A stretch of DNA of 64,000 nt from an uncultured Eubacteriales bacterium (GTDB taxonomy: Bacteria > Bacillota > Clostridia > Christensenellales > UBA1242): the NCBI GenBank assembly GCA_948607205.1, contig CAPERS010000001.1:1-64000 (forward strand), read 5' to 3'. The notes under the pieces were generated by a model, which saw only the letters and a program-made list of their open reading frames with translations, had not been told where the DNA came from and did not search any database. The position numbers were made by a program, and so were the translations under genes. This document shows, piece after piece, positions 26,255 through 35,173 of the stretch (positions are counted from its first letter, which is position 1; each line of letters starts with the position of its first letter).

Positions 26255-28135
26255 CTATACCTCCTTAGCCTTTTTATGCTCTCGCACATGGCTTAAAAAT
26301 TTTTCTTCCAAGTTTTTATCTTTTGAAACTGCTTTTTCATAGTCATTTCCAAGCATAAATGCAATATGCTCATTGATATGAAGTTCGTGGTCATCAATCT
26401 CACTGATGGCAACGCTTTCGCCACCAAGAAGTCTGATGTTTTCATTGTCAGCCTTTTTGATGTGAAGTTCGTTGAGGTCTTGCGCATTTTCCCAGACGCC
26501 CAGTCCAAGACTTTCGAGAACTTTATATTTCATTCGCTTTGACAATTTGCCATTTTCATCGCTAAGCACACCAGAGTTTAACAATGCAAACACCATTTCT
26601 CTTTTTTGAGTGAGGGTTTGAGTTGAATCATTCATTGTTTCAATTTCAACATCGTCACTTGAAATGTCATTTGAATTGAAATAGAAAAGTTCAATCTGAC
26701 CATTATCGCCAGCAATACGTGCAATTCTTGGGAAAAGTGCATATTGTTTATATAACCTCAAAATTCTTTTTGAAATTTCTTTATAGCATGACTTAATGCT
26801 TTCAATGGTTGAATTAAGCCTTATTTCATCTTGACCAATCAAAAGTTCAAGCGTGACACCTGAAAGGTTTGATGAAACATATTCTGAGCCCAAAGTTTCG
26901 CTTATGCCACCAATTTTATAAAACTCTTCATTCAGTCTTTTCTCTTCTTCATTGAAATCTGCCGGAAGTGTTTGAGTTTGAAGATACTTTGGTTCGCTTG
27001 AACCCTGTCTATAAACCAAAACCTTGCCTGGACACAAACCTTCATCTTCAAGATTATCAAGGTCAACTGAACCATCTTCAACTGAAAGCACTCCCAGTGA
27101 AAGCCTGTTGATGAACTCATGCTTGCGATTTTTTACCGCGTTATATGCACGCTGAACAGGAATGATTCTTTCAATCACGCTTGCTCCCCAGAAACATGCA
27201 GGCTGTTCAATGCTGATTTGCTTGACAAAAGGCAGGTCGCGCTTGCCATCTTCACCACAGAAATATGGGAGCGAGCCATCATAGACAACTCTTTTTCCGG
27301 CAATAATTATCAATCTGCCTTCTGGAAAATCTTTGTTTGGTCTTATGTATTTCTCAATCACGAGCGCACTGTCTTCTCTCACACTTTCAATAACCTTAGT
27401 TGCCATGCCATTGAATCCAAGACCTGCCATGCCTGCTGTCACACTGTCAAGTGCGAATGTGTTCAAACGTTCACTTTCAACTTCGATGCCATACATATCT
27501 TTTATTTCAGCAAGAGTGTATGCTCTGGCATGGATTATGCTTTGGCAATCATCAATTGTTTCGCACGTGTTTGAATCGGGATAAATTTCAAAAGGACTGC
27601 AAACTGAAATGTCAATTTCGCCACCACGAATTTCAAGTCCGTCTTCATCCAAACCAACAAGTTGTCCGGCATTTGGATTCCAGTTGACTTTATAGAAACT
27701 TGTTCCACAGACTTCACTCCACTTTATTGCTTGGTTTATCTTTGCAGGAAGGCCAAGTTTGTTTCCAACTGAATTTAAAATCTTGTTTGAAATCTTTGCT
27801 GTTTGCTTGTCGCGCTCATCATTCGTTGCTGGCAAAACATGAACCTGTTGTTTTATTTTTGATAACTTTGCAAAACGAATATCAAATATCGGTGCAATAT
27901 GGTTAAAAACTTCTCTCTCCTGCCAAAAAAACTGTTTGTCTGTTTCTTCAACCAGTCCGCCATATCCAACATCGCAATATTGATTTCCCATAAGATAGTT
28001 CATATTTAATTGCCAAATTGTGTCAAAACTGCGTCTTGCATCGGCACGAGCATGAAAATCTCTCATAACCTCTTCAACGATTTTTCTGTTTTCTTTGCTG
28101 TCTTCTCTTTTTGCTTTAATGTTTTCTCTTATCAT
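26255..28135 (-). CDS. Phage portal-like protein
   Basis: The portal forms the dodecameric ring at one capsid vertex through which DNA passes. The 626-aa protein resembles P22-type portals: N-terminal WQLNMNYLMGNQYCDVGY, then FNHIAPIFDIRFAKLSKIKQQVHVLP, the ATNDERDKQTAKISNKIL helix, an IDISVCSPFEIYPD strand segment, ERIIPVQRAYNAVKNRKHEFINR, and a long helical C-terminus. GAGGAGAG precedes ATG 28135, which overlaps the previous stop (ATGA). It is full length with no frameshift, which argues that the module is maintained. Confidence 0.8.
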   Translation of the reverse strand: MIRENIKAKREDSKENRKIVEEVMRDFHARADARRSFDTIWQLNMNYLMGNQYCDVGYGGLVEETDKQFFWQEREVFNHIAPIFDIRFAKLSKIKQQVHVLPATNDERDKQTAKISNKILNSVGNKLGLPAKINQAIKWSEVCGTSFYKVNWNPNAGQLVGLDEDGLEIRGGEIDISVCSPFEIYPDSNTCETIDDCQSIIHARAYTLAEIKDMYGIEVESERLNTFALDSVTAGMAGLGFNGMATKVIESVREDSALVIEKYIRPNKDFPEGRLIIIAGKRVVYDGSLPYFCGEDGKRDLPFVKQISIEQPACFWGASVIERIIPVQRAYNAVKNRKHEFINRLSLGVLSVEDGSVDLDNLEDEGLCPGKVLVYRQGSSEPKYLQTQTLPADFNEEEKRLNEEFYKIGGISETLGSEYVSSNLSGVTLELLIGQDEIRLNSTIESIKSCYKEISKRILRLYKQYALFPRIARIAGDNGQIELFYFNSNDISSDDVEIETMNDSTQTLTQKREMVFALLNSGVLSDENGKLSKRMKYKVLESLGLGVWENAQDLNELHIKKADNENIRLLGGESVAISEIDDHELHINEHIAFMLGNDYEKAVSKDKNLEEKFLSHVREHKKAKEV

Positions 28136-28350
28136 TTTTCTCTCCTCAACTTTTGTTTGGTTTTAAATGGGCTTTCAATACCCTTTGGTGTTTGCAATTT
28201 TGCAATTGACTCATACATTCCTTTCATGCAACTATCACAAAAAGACAGGTCACGCCTTATAATTCCCTTTGTTGAAAAGGAATACTTTGCCAAATTGTTG
28301 CAACCATAAAAGTCACACTTGGTCAAATATTTGCATTCTCTAATTTCCAC
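28132..28350 (-). CDS. Small cysteine-containing protein, putative zinc ribbon
   Basis: A 72-aa protein started at GTG 28350, with AAGGAGG 6 nt upstream; the open frame continues further upstream without a site. Cysteines occur as CKYLTKCDFYGC near the start and CDSC in the middle, a spacing that could bind zinc. It overlaps the genes on both sides (11 bases upstream, 4 downstream), so it belongs to the phage-like operon. In that position complete phages usually carry the large terminase gene, which is missing here. Confidence 0.6.
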   Translation of the reverse strand: MEIRECKYLTKCDFYGCNNLAKYSFSTKGIIRRDLSFCDSCMKGMYESIAKLQTPKGIESPFKTKQKLRREK

Positions 28351-28627
28351 CTTCTTCCTCCTTAATAGTTTGTAAAAGTCGCTCTTTTTCCTTTTCAAGT
28401 TCTTGGTCAGACATGCCAGCAAGTTCATCAACGTAGGTTTTATAATACTTTTCAAAAAGGACCTTGATTGCCGAAATGTCAGGGCTGAAATGTTTTTTTG
28501 TCACCTTTTTCTTAATAAGTTTTGTCGACCCATCGTCGTCAGTGGCATATTCTTCAACAACTTCGTCAGCCGAATAACCCAACGCTTTTTTAAGAAGCGC
28601 TTTTCGAATTCTTTCTTCCTCCTCCAT
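28340..28627 (-). CDS. Terminase-small-subunit-like or phage-associated protein, 95 aa
   Basis: Starts MEEEERIRKALLKKALGYSADEVVEEY and contains KKVTKKHFSPDISAIKVLFEKY, a pattern I associate with small genes just upstream of terminase genes in clostridial prophages. The C-terminus is an acidic coiled-coil (DQELEKEKERLLQTIKEEE). AGGAG lies 11 nt before ATG 28627, longer than usual. It is the first gene of the cluster, 37 bases after the predicted promoter. The small-terminase assignment is tentative because no HTH is obvious. Confidence 0.5.
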   Translation of the reverse strand: MEEEERIRKALLKKALGYSADEVVEEYATDDDGSTKLIKKKVTKKHFSPDISAIKVLFEKYYKTYVDELAGMSDQELEKEKERLLQTIKEEEGGN

Positions 28628-28663
28628 AAACTTAAAAACTCCTGCTTTGCAACTTTTGACAAT

Positions 28664-28692
28664 ATATTAACCCACAAAAAACGCCAAAACAA
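28664..28692 (-). promoter_or_regulatory. Probable promoter of the phage-like cluster
   Basis: TTGTTT (28687-28692) and TAATAT (28664-28669) on the minus strand, 17-nt spacer. All genes down to 21185 follow on the same strand with small gaps or overlaps. Confidence 0.55.
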
Positions 28693-28773
28693 GTTTGACT
28701 GCCATTTTTTTTGAAAAGTTTGCACACAAAATGAAAAGCAAACTAAACTGATATTGTAGAGGTCAAAAAAACA

Positions 28774-29529
28774 ATGGATAAATTCTTAGAGTTTAATGAT
28801 GTAAGTTATTTCTATCAAACAAAAGAAAGTGAAATTCAGGCACTTAACCGTTTATCATTTGATATCGCAAGTTGTGAATTCGCATCTTTGGTTGGCCCTA
28901 GCGGTTGCGGAAAAACCACCATCTTGTCACTTATAGCCGGACTTCTGTCTGCTTCAGAAGGCGAAATCCTTTTGGACGGAAAAAAGATTGAAAAAAATGA
29001 TTCTCGAATTGGATATATGTTCCAACGCGACCATCTTTTCGAATGGCGAACAATTTGGCAAAATATAACTTTGGGACTTGAAATACAAAAGAAAAAGAAA
29101 GATGAAAAAATGCTCGCGCTTTGCGAAGAACTTTTAAAGAAATATGACCTTTACAACTTCAAAAACAAAAAACCTCGTCAACTTAGTGGCGGGATGCGTC
29201 AGCGCGTTGCTCTTATAAGAACACTTGCTCTTCAGCCAAAACTTCTGTTGCTTGACGAACCCTTCTCTGCGCTTGACTTCCAAACAAGGCTTAAAGTCTG
29301 TGACGATGTTTTTGAGATAATCAAAAATGAAAAAAAGACAGCACTTCTTGTCACACATGACATTTCAGAAGCACTGTCAATGTCAGATAAAGTGATAATT
29401 CTCACTTCCAGACCAGCATCTGTCAAAGAGGTTATGAAACTAAATTTCGCAGAGCCGACACCACTAAAAAGACGAGAAGATAAAGATTTTGGCAAAAATT
29501 TTGATAAGATTTGGAGAAATCTGACCTAA
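28774..29529 (+). CDS. ABC transporter ATP-binding protein, nitrate/sulfonate/taurine type
   Basis: Energises uptake of a small anion or thiamine precursor through the adjacent permease. Walker A LVGPSGCGKTTILSLIAG, signature LSGGMRQRVALIRTLA and Walker B LLLLDEPFSALD are intact, followed by the H-loop TALLVTHDISEAL. At 251 aa it matches the SsuB/TauB/ThiZ group. Its stop overlaps the permease start (TAATG). No substrate-binding protein gene is next to the pair, so the substrate cannot be set. No riboswitch is visible upstream. Confidence 0.9.
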   Translation: MDKFLEFNDVSYFYQTKESEIQALNRLSFDIASCEFASLVGPSGCGKTTILSLIAGLLSASEGEILLDGKKIEKNDSRIGYMFQRDHLFEWRTIWQNITLGLEIQKKKKDEKMLALCEELLKKYDLYNFKNKKPRQLSGGMRQRVALIRTLALQPKLLLLDEPFSALDFQTRLKVCDDVFEIIKNEKKTALLVTHDISEALSMSDKVIILTSRPASVKEVMKLNFAEPTPLKRREDKDFGKNFDKIWRNLT

Positions 29530-30326
29530 TGAAAAAAACAAACTACTCAAAAGCACATGCAAGATATATTAAAAAACTTAAAAAAGAAAAGGCTCTTGTT
29601 GCCTTTTGGCAAGTTTTCGTTTTTATTGCTTTTCTCGGAACATGGGAATTGTTCTCATCCGTCGGCGTCCTAGACCCCTTCTTCTTTTCCAGTCCTTCAA
29701 GGATAGCCACCACACTTGCAAGCCTTGCAACATCTGGCAATCTTTGGATTCATATTTGGACATCACTTTATGAAACCGTTCTCGGATTTATCATTGCCAT
29801 AGTCCTTGGAACAATCATTGCAATCTTGCTTTGGTGGAGCGAGAGGTTAAGAAAGATTTTTGAACCTTATCTTATCATCCTCAACTCTCTGCCAAAAATC
29901 GCACTCGGCCCACTTATCGTTTTATGGGTAGGCTCGGGCACAGGTGCAACAATTGTTATGTGTGTGCTGATTTGCATAATTATCACCACAATGTCAATGC
30001 TTGGTGCATTCATCTCATGTGAGCAAGATAAAATAATGCTTATGAAATCAATGCACGCAAACAAATTTCAAATTCTTTTCAAACTTATTCTTCCTCACTC
30101 ACTGCCCGAGTTCATTTCAGTTCTCAAAATAAATGTGGGACTGAGTTGGGTGGGCACAATCATGGGTGAATACCTTTCAAGCAAGGCAGGACTTGGCTAT
30201 CTGATAAACTACGGAAGCCAAATGCTTCAACTCGACATCGTCATGACCAGCATTGTCTTACTTTGTGTCCTTGCGGGCGGAATGTATCTTTGTGTAAGCC
30301 CTCTTGAAAAACGGTATAAAAAATAA
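29529..30326 (+). CDS. ABC transporter permease, SsuC/TauC-like
   Basis: A 265-aa inner-membrane permease with about six helices and the EAA-type loop near IMLMKSMHANKFQILFKLILPHSLPEFIS. The characteristic VLNSLPKIALGPLIVLWVGSGTGATI segment is present. ATG 29529 shares its A with the stop of the ATPase gene. A lysine-rich N-terminal extension precedes the first helix. Its last 69 bases overlap the end of the convergent YkvI-like gene. Confidence 0.9.
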   Translation: MKKTNYSKAHARYIKKLKKEKALVAFWQVFVFIAFLGTWELFSSVGVLDPFFFSSPSRIATTLASLATSGNLWIHIWTSLYETVLGFIIAIVLGTIIAILLWWSERLRKIFEPYLIILNSLPKIALGPLIVLWVGSGTGATIVMCVLICIIITTMSMLGAFISCEQDKIMLMKSMHANKFQILFKLILPHSLPEFISVLKINVGLSWVGTIMGEYLSSKAGLGYLINYGSQMLQLDIVMTSIVLLCVLAGGMYLCVSPLEKRYKK

Positions 30327-31259
30327 ATCACACAGAAGAAAAACCGCCAAAACACTGGTCAGTGGATAAAGAAGGGAAACAATGTTTCCAAATCCACCAG
30401 CGCTTATTACAAGCGGAAGAATAACACTTGTGACGCCCACAAAATTATTTCTGCACAGCCCTCTCACAGAACCAGATGAGGCGAACACAAGTGAGAAAAG
30501 CGTTGTTACACAGCCAAGCAAAATCATTGCTTGCATCACGATAGACCAAGGTCTATCAAACAGCGACAAAAGTGGCATATCTTGTGAAAAAACATCTTTG
30601 TTTTGAAGTAACACCAGATTTGCAAAAAGCAAAATCACAAAAAGCGCGAGAGCTGATAAAAAAGATACTCGTGCTTTTTGGCTTTTATTTAATCCTTTCC
30701 CAAGTTTTGCAAGCACAATACATGAGTTTGACGTGTTCAAAAGCACATAAAGCAAACAATAAAAAACGCCCCAAGATGAAAAACTTGTCGACATCGAGAT
30801 TTGCATGTTTGAAAAATTTGTTGCACATATGAGTCCGATAATAAGCACAATCACCATGACTGGCACAAGCAAAAAATTGGCTTTTTCAAGTCCGCCTAAA
30901 CCTTTTTTAATGATAAAAAAGCAGAAGAATAATATAACGCCCAAAACAAAAAATCTGATTAAGGCTGGAAGAGGCGACAACAATTCTGTACAACCTGCAA
31001 TCATGGCTGACGACAAAATCGTGCATATGAGAAAATTGATAACATTTGAAAATTTTGAATTTTTCAATTTCTCATCGGCTTTATCCCCGTTTTTTAAGAA
31101 AAAATTAAAAAGAAGCCAAAACAAAAAAAATGCTATCACGATGCACGGAAAAGAAAACACACCAAAGCGCGAAAAGAAAACAACAATCTCCTTTCCGCTC
31201 ATAAAGCCTGAGCCAATTACTGTGCCAATAATCACAAGTATCGCTGAAAAAACTTTCAT
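30258..31259 (-). CDS. YkvI-family membrane protein
   Basis: A 333-aa integral membrane protein with about ten helices. The start of the first helix, VIIGTVIGSGFMSGKEIVVFFSRFG, matches the glycine-containing unwound helix 1 of YkvI and related LeuT-fold transporters. The transported substrate of the family is unclear. ATG 31259 was chosen because the next upstream start has no site; TAAAAT lies 7 nt before it, with no Shine-Dalgarno sequence. The 3' end overlaps the convergent permease gene by 69 bases. Confidence 0.75.
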   Translation of the reverse strand: MKVFSAILVIIGTVIGSGFMSGKEIVVFFSRFGVFSFPCIVIAFFLFWLLFNFFLKNGDKADEKLKNSKFSNVINFLICTILSSAMIAGCTELLSPLPALIRFFVLGVILFFCFFIIKKGLGGLEKANFLLVPVMVIVLIIGLICATNFSNMQISMSTSFSSWGVFYCLLYVLLNTSNSCIVLAKLGKGLNKSQKARVSFLSALALFVILLFANLVLLQNKDVFSQDMPLLSLFDRPWSIVMQAMILLGCVTTLFSLVFASSGSVRGLCRNNFVGVTSVILPLVISAGGFGNIVSLLYPLTSVLAVFLLCDLFFIPFFKRAYTKIHSARKDTK

Positions 31260-31340
31260 CTGTTTTATTTTATTAACGCGCAAAACAAAAAAGAAATAAA
31301 AAAGAAAAAATAAATTCAATTCAACAAAAAGAGGAAGAAA

Positions 31341-31700
31341 ATGATATATAATTCATCAACCTATCGCGCCGGCAATTATATCGACCTTCATGGCTGTTGC
31401 GGATGGTCAAATTGCAACTGTTCTCACTCACCTTGCTGTTGTCCACCAGAGTTTAATTGCTCTTGCCCAAACTGTCAACAAAATTGTGGTTTCCCGCCTT
31501 GCCAATCCCCTTGCTTCTGTCCGCCACCATATAATCACTGCCAACCAAATTGCAATTGCCCATCTTGCTTACCATGTATGCAGTGCCCACCAATGCATTG
31601 CCATTCAAACTATGGCGGATGTGGATGCGTGAACTTTTCAATTCCCTGCGGAGCAATCTACTTTCTCGCTGGCTATATGCTAAACAGACGATGTGACTAA
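31341..31700 (+). CDS. Cysteine/proline-rich small protein with C-terminal hydrophobic segment
   Basis: A 119-aa protein with 25 cysteines, spaced as CC, CxC, CCC and CPxC motifs with many Pro and Asn (NCSCPNCQQNCGFPPC, CNCPSCLPCMQCPPMHC). The C-terminal part is hydrophobic (IPCGAIYFLAGYMLN) and could enter a membrane. GAGGAAG precedes ATG 31341. No secretion signal is seen. Possible roles are metal binding or a disulfide-linked coat-like structure. A second Cys-rich protein of different composition lies at 60149. Confidence 0.7.
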   Translation: MIYNSSTYRAGNYIDLHGCCGWSNCNCSHSPCCCPPEFNCSCPNCQQNCGFPPCQSPCFCPPPYNHCQPNCNCPSCLPCMQCPPMHCHSNYGGCGCVNFSIPCGAIYFLAGYMLNRRCD

Positions 31701-31702
31701 AT

Positions 31703-31735
31703 AAAAAACACCTAAAATTTAGGTGTTTTTTTTAT
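31703..31735. terminator. Bidirectional intrinsic terminator
   Basis: ACACCTA/TAGGTGT stem with A-run and T-run flanks, between the Cys-rich gene and the convergent frameshifted gene. Confidence 0.9.
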
Positions 31736-31736
31736 T

Positions 31737-32571
31737 TTACTTTCTCTCATCTTCTTCTTCAAGTTTTGCTAGGTTTTCTGCAATTCGCGCGAGTCTGTTT
31801 TTCGCCTCAATGAAAAACTCCAATGGGGTTATATGTTGATAACTTTCTTTATAAACCGACTCACTTGTTATATCGCCTTGATAGCAAGAATCTTTTAAGT
31901 CACAAATCAATTTGCCCCAATCAATATTGCCATCATATGGCAACAAGTGTTGGTCAGCAGTTCCGTCATTATCGTGCAAATGCACACATGCAATCTTGTT
32001 TTTGAATTTGTCAAAATTAAAAGAATCTTTAAAATAAACGTGATTATGACCACTATCTAGACAAACTTTCAAATTCGGACTTTTGATATGGTCGCAAATA
32101 AACTCAATATACCCTGGCCAAACAGTGTTTTCAAGTGCAACCTCAATTCCAAGTTTTTCCGCATGGTCAAGAAGTTTTCTCATTCTCGCGATTGCTATAT
32201 CTGACATTGGCGATTGACGATTGCTTTTGGTGATGTGCATACACACCATCTTTATTCCGTCTGATGCAACAATGTCAAGGTCTTTGATATAGTCATTTAT
32301 AAGCTCGTCACCTGCTTCGCCCTCTTCCCAAAGCGTTGCAATGCCTTGATTAACACGATAAACCTAGATGAACAAAAGAAACTTCCAAGTTGTTTTCTCG
32401 GATTAGGTTTAGATACTTTCGATACCCCACACCACTCAGATGTTCATTTTGAAAAGACATAAAAACTTTTTTAAAACCCGCCTCAGCGATAAGTTTGACA
32501 CTTTCCTCATTTGAAAAGCCGTGATTCATTGGTTTTTCTTCGCACCTTACGCCTATTGCTAAATCTCTCAA
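31737..32571 (-). pseudogene. Frameshifted sugar phosphate isomerase/epimerase (TIM barrel)
   Basis: Two adjacent frames together make one xylose-isomerase-like TIM-barrel protein. The first (TTG 32571, with GAGGAGGAG upstream) reads to VSFVHLGLSC and stops at 32350. The +1 frame continues VYRVNQGIATLWEEGEAGDELINDYIKDLD, then VALENTVWPGYIEFI and CLDSGHNHVYF with the metal-binding His and Asp. Dropping one base in the CTAGG at about 32363 restores the frame, giving VHLVYRVNQGIATLW. Either the gene is recently inactivated or the assembly has an error. The rest of the sequence shows no further stops. Confidence 0.8.
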
Positions 32572-32622
32572 TTTTCTCCTCCTCGTGACAATAAAATTTA
32601 AAATTAAAAAACTATATTTTTC

Positions 32623-34386
32623 TTACAATTCTTTTAAAAGTGATTTTAAATACTCAAAACTGCTTTCAAAAGTTTTTGGGTCTTCAACGTCACAGCCAGC
32701 CTCTTTCAAAATGTTGATTGGCGTATCTTTTCCGCCAGAAGATAGGAAGCCAAGATAGCGCTCAACAGCACCTTCCTCGCCTTTCAAAATGCTGTTTGTG
32801 AAATACATTGCACACAAAAGTCCAACCGCATATTTGTAAACATAGAATGATGTGAAGAAGTGAGGAATCCTAGCCCATTCATATTGAATTTCTTTGACAA
32901 GTTTGACTCTCTTGCCAAAATATGTCTTATTTAGGTCAAAATAAAGTTCATTGAGTGTGTCTTTTGTGACAGGCTTATTCTCTTCAATAAGCGCGTGCGC
33001 TCTCTCTTCAAACTCAGCAAACATAGTCTGGCGGAAAATTGTTGCTTTTGCGTCATCAAAAATGATATTTGCAAGCGCGCTACGCTCCTTCTTGTCTGTT
33101 GTGTTGTTTAATAAATGGTGAATGAGAAGCATTTCATTTGTGGTGCTTGCAATTTCTGCGACAAAAATCATTATGTCAGTTTTTGGCTCTGGTTGATTTT
33201 TGTTTGAAAAATATGAGTGCATAGCGTGACCAAGTTCATGCGCGAGTGTTGTAACTGAGTCATAAGTTCCATTAAAATTTGTCAGAACGAGTGGATGACG
33301 CAGATAGCCACAAATTTCATATGCACCACTACGCTTGTTCTCATTTGGCATAGCATCAATCCAACGTTCATCATAAGCACGTTGTATTAGCGAAACATAT
33401 TCTTCGCCAAGAGGCGCAACTGCATTTTTTATAAGTTCAATTGCCTCTTCAAAAGTATATTTCTTTGAAAAAGCTTTGTTCATTGGCGCAGAAGCGTCAT
33501 AGATGTAAAAATCTTTCAATCCCAATTTCTTTTTCTTGATTTCAAAATATTTGAATAGAATTGGCAGGTTTTCACGAACTGCTTTGATAAGACTTGAATA
33601 CACCTGCTTTGTTACATCCTCTTCGTCAAGCGCACAAGCAAGTGCCGAATCAAACTTTCTCGCACGAGCCATATAGCAGTCTTTTTTAAGATAGCCAACA
33701 TAATTGTTTGCAAGAAAGTCAATGTTGTCGCCATACTTTTTGTGTGTTTCAATAATGCAGTTTTTGCGAAGTTCTCTGTCTTTGTCACGAAGATAAAGTC
33801 CATAAAGTGAATTGTCAAGTTTGTGCATTTTGCCCTTGCTGTCTTTAATGTCATCAAACTTCAAATTCACATCTGTGAATTTTTTCATGTTTGAATAAAA
33901 AGTGCCAAAGAAATTCACACCTGACAAAAAATTTTCGACCTCTGGATGAAGAATGTGCTTTTTATATGACTTTATGTCCTTGAAATATTTGTCATAATCC
34001 TTGAAAGCTTTGTCAGCAATGATGTCATCAAGAAGTTCATCGCTGAGTGCATATATTTCATTATCCACAAAAACAGTTCGCTCGCTTAGTTTTTGACCAA
34101 GAAAGGAAAGATGCTCGTTCATCTCATTGGCTTTGCGATCGGACAAGTCTGTGTTCAGCCTTGAATTGCAATATATTCCGGCGTCACTTCCGAGTTGGTC
34201 GAGAGTTTTTGACTCTTTCAGATACGCCAAAATATCCTTTTTGTTGTTGAGTTTTCCTTTAAATTTTTCAATTTTTGGAATCAAACTTTCAATTTTTTTG
34301 CATTTTTCATAGAAATCTTCATCGCTTGTGCAGTATTCTGATAAATCCCATTTATATTTTTCAGCAATATCTTTTCTCTTTTTCAT
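32623..34386 (-). CDS. pepF: Oligoendopeptidase F
   Basis: Cytoplasmic zinc metallopeptidase of the M3 family that trims oligopeptides. The active-site motif TLAHELGHAMHSYF (HExGH) is intact, followed by the downstream Glu segment EIASTTNEMLLIH. At 587 aa it has normal length for PepF. GGGAGA precedes ATG 34386. It is on the same strand as the pseudouridine synthase upstream, separated by about 75 bases. Confidence 0.95.
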   Translation of the reverse strand: MKKRKDIAEKYKWDLSEYCTSDEDFYEKCKKIESLIPKIEKFKGKLNNKKDILAYLKESKTLDQLGSDAGIYCNSRLNTDLSDRKANEMNEHLSFLGQKLSERTVFVDNEIYALSDELLDDIIADKAFKDYDKYFKDIKSYKKHILHPEVENFLSGVNFFGTFYSNMKKFTDVNLKFDDIKDSKGKMHKLDNSLYGLYLRDKDRELRKNCIIETHKKYGDNIDFLANNYVGYLKKDCYMARARKFDSALACALDEEDVTKQVYSSLIKAVRENLPILFKYFEIKKKKLGLKDFYIYDASAPMNKAFSKKYTFEEAIELIKNAVAPLGEEYVSLIQRAYDERWIDAMPNENKRSGAYEICGYLRHPLVLTNFNGTYDSVTTLAHELGHAMHSYFSNKNQPEPKTDIMIFVAEIASTTNEMLLIHHLLNNTTDKKERSALANIIFDDAKATIFRQTMFAEFEERAHALIEENKPVTKDTLNELYFDLNKTYFGKRVKLVKEIQYEWARIPHFFTSFYVYKYAVGLLCAMYFTNSILKGEEGAVERYLGFLSSGGKDTPINILKEAGCDVEDPKTFESSFEYLKSLLKEL

Positions 34387-34460
34387 ACTCTCTCCCTTTG
34401 CTATTTAATTATTAACACCATTTTGCAAAATCAGTCAATTAATAAAGTGCCTAAAACATA

Positions 34461-35162
34461 TTATCGTCCACAGTGCTTACGGATATTAAACCTGCTCCAA
34501 GGCTCGCTTTCCTCATCAGGCGGACATGCGAACACCATTTTTTCTTTTGTGGTTGGATGGATAAATTCCAGTCTTCCCGCCCAAAGCCCAATGTTTTTGC
34601 TTGGAATGAATTTACTGCGAGCATATCTGTGGTCTGCAACAAGAGGATTTCCAATTCCAGCAAACTGAACACGAATTTGATGACTTCTTCCAGTTATTAT
34701 ATTAACAGAAAGCAGGCTTGTTTCACCATCTGTTTCAAGGACTTTGTAATTAAGTTCCGCCCTCTTTGCCCCCTCTTCACCTTGTGGCACAATGCGAACC
34801 ATATTTTGCTTTTCGTCCTTTTTGAGATAATGAACAAGCGTTCCGCTCTTCATCTGTGGCACGCCAGCGCAAACGGCATAATATGTCTTTTTCATTTGTC
34901 CGTTTTTTATTTCTTCACAAAGCCTTGATGCCGACTTTGAATTTCGAGCAAACACCATAAGCCCGCCAGTCACTCTGTCCAGCCTATGAACAAGCCCAAT
35001 GAATGCCTCACCTGGCTTATTATATTTTTCCTTGATAAAAGCCTTAACCTCACTTAAAAGGTCAACATCTCCGCTTTCGTCTGCCTGTGATGGCATGTTG
35101 TGAGGCTTAATCACCACCACAACTTGATTGTCGTCATAAATTATGTTTAATTTTTCGTTCAT
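34461..35162 (-). CDS. RluA-family pseudouridine synthase without S4 domain
   Basis: A 233-aa RNA pseudouridine synthase with the catalytic HRLDRVTGGLMVFAR motif and the C-terminal SHQIRVQFAGIGNPLVADHRYA segment. It lacks the N-terminal S4 domain found in the RluD-like protein at 350-1249, so it resembles RluA/TruC-size enzymes. GGAC lies 7 nt before ATG 35162. Target RNA unknown. Confidence 0.9.
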   Translation of the reverse strand: MNEKLNIIYDDNQVVVVIKPHNMPSQADESGDVDLLSEVKAFIKEKYNKPGEAFIGLVHRLDRVTGGLMVFARNSKSASRLCEEIKNGQMKKTYYAVCAGVPQMKSGTLVHYLKKDEKQNMVRIVPQGEEGAKRAELNYKVLETDGETSLLSVNIITGRSHQIRVQFAGIGNPLVADHRYARSKFIPSKNIGLWAGRLEFIHPTTKEKMVFACPPDEESEPWSRFNIRKHCGR

Positions 35163-35173
35163 ATTTTCGTCCT

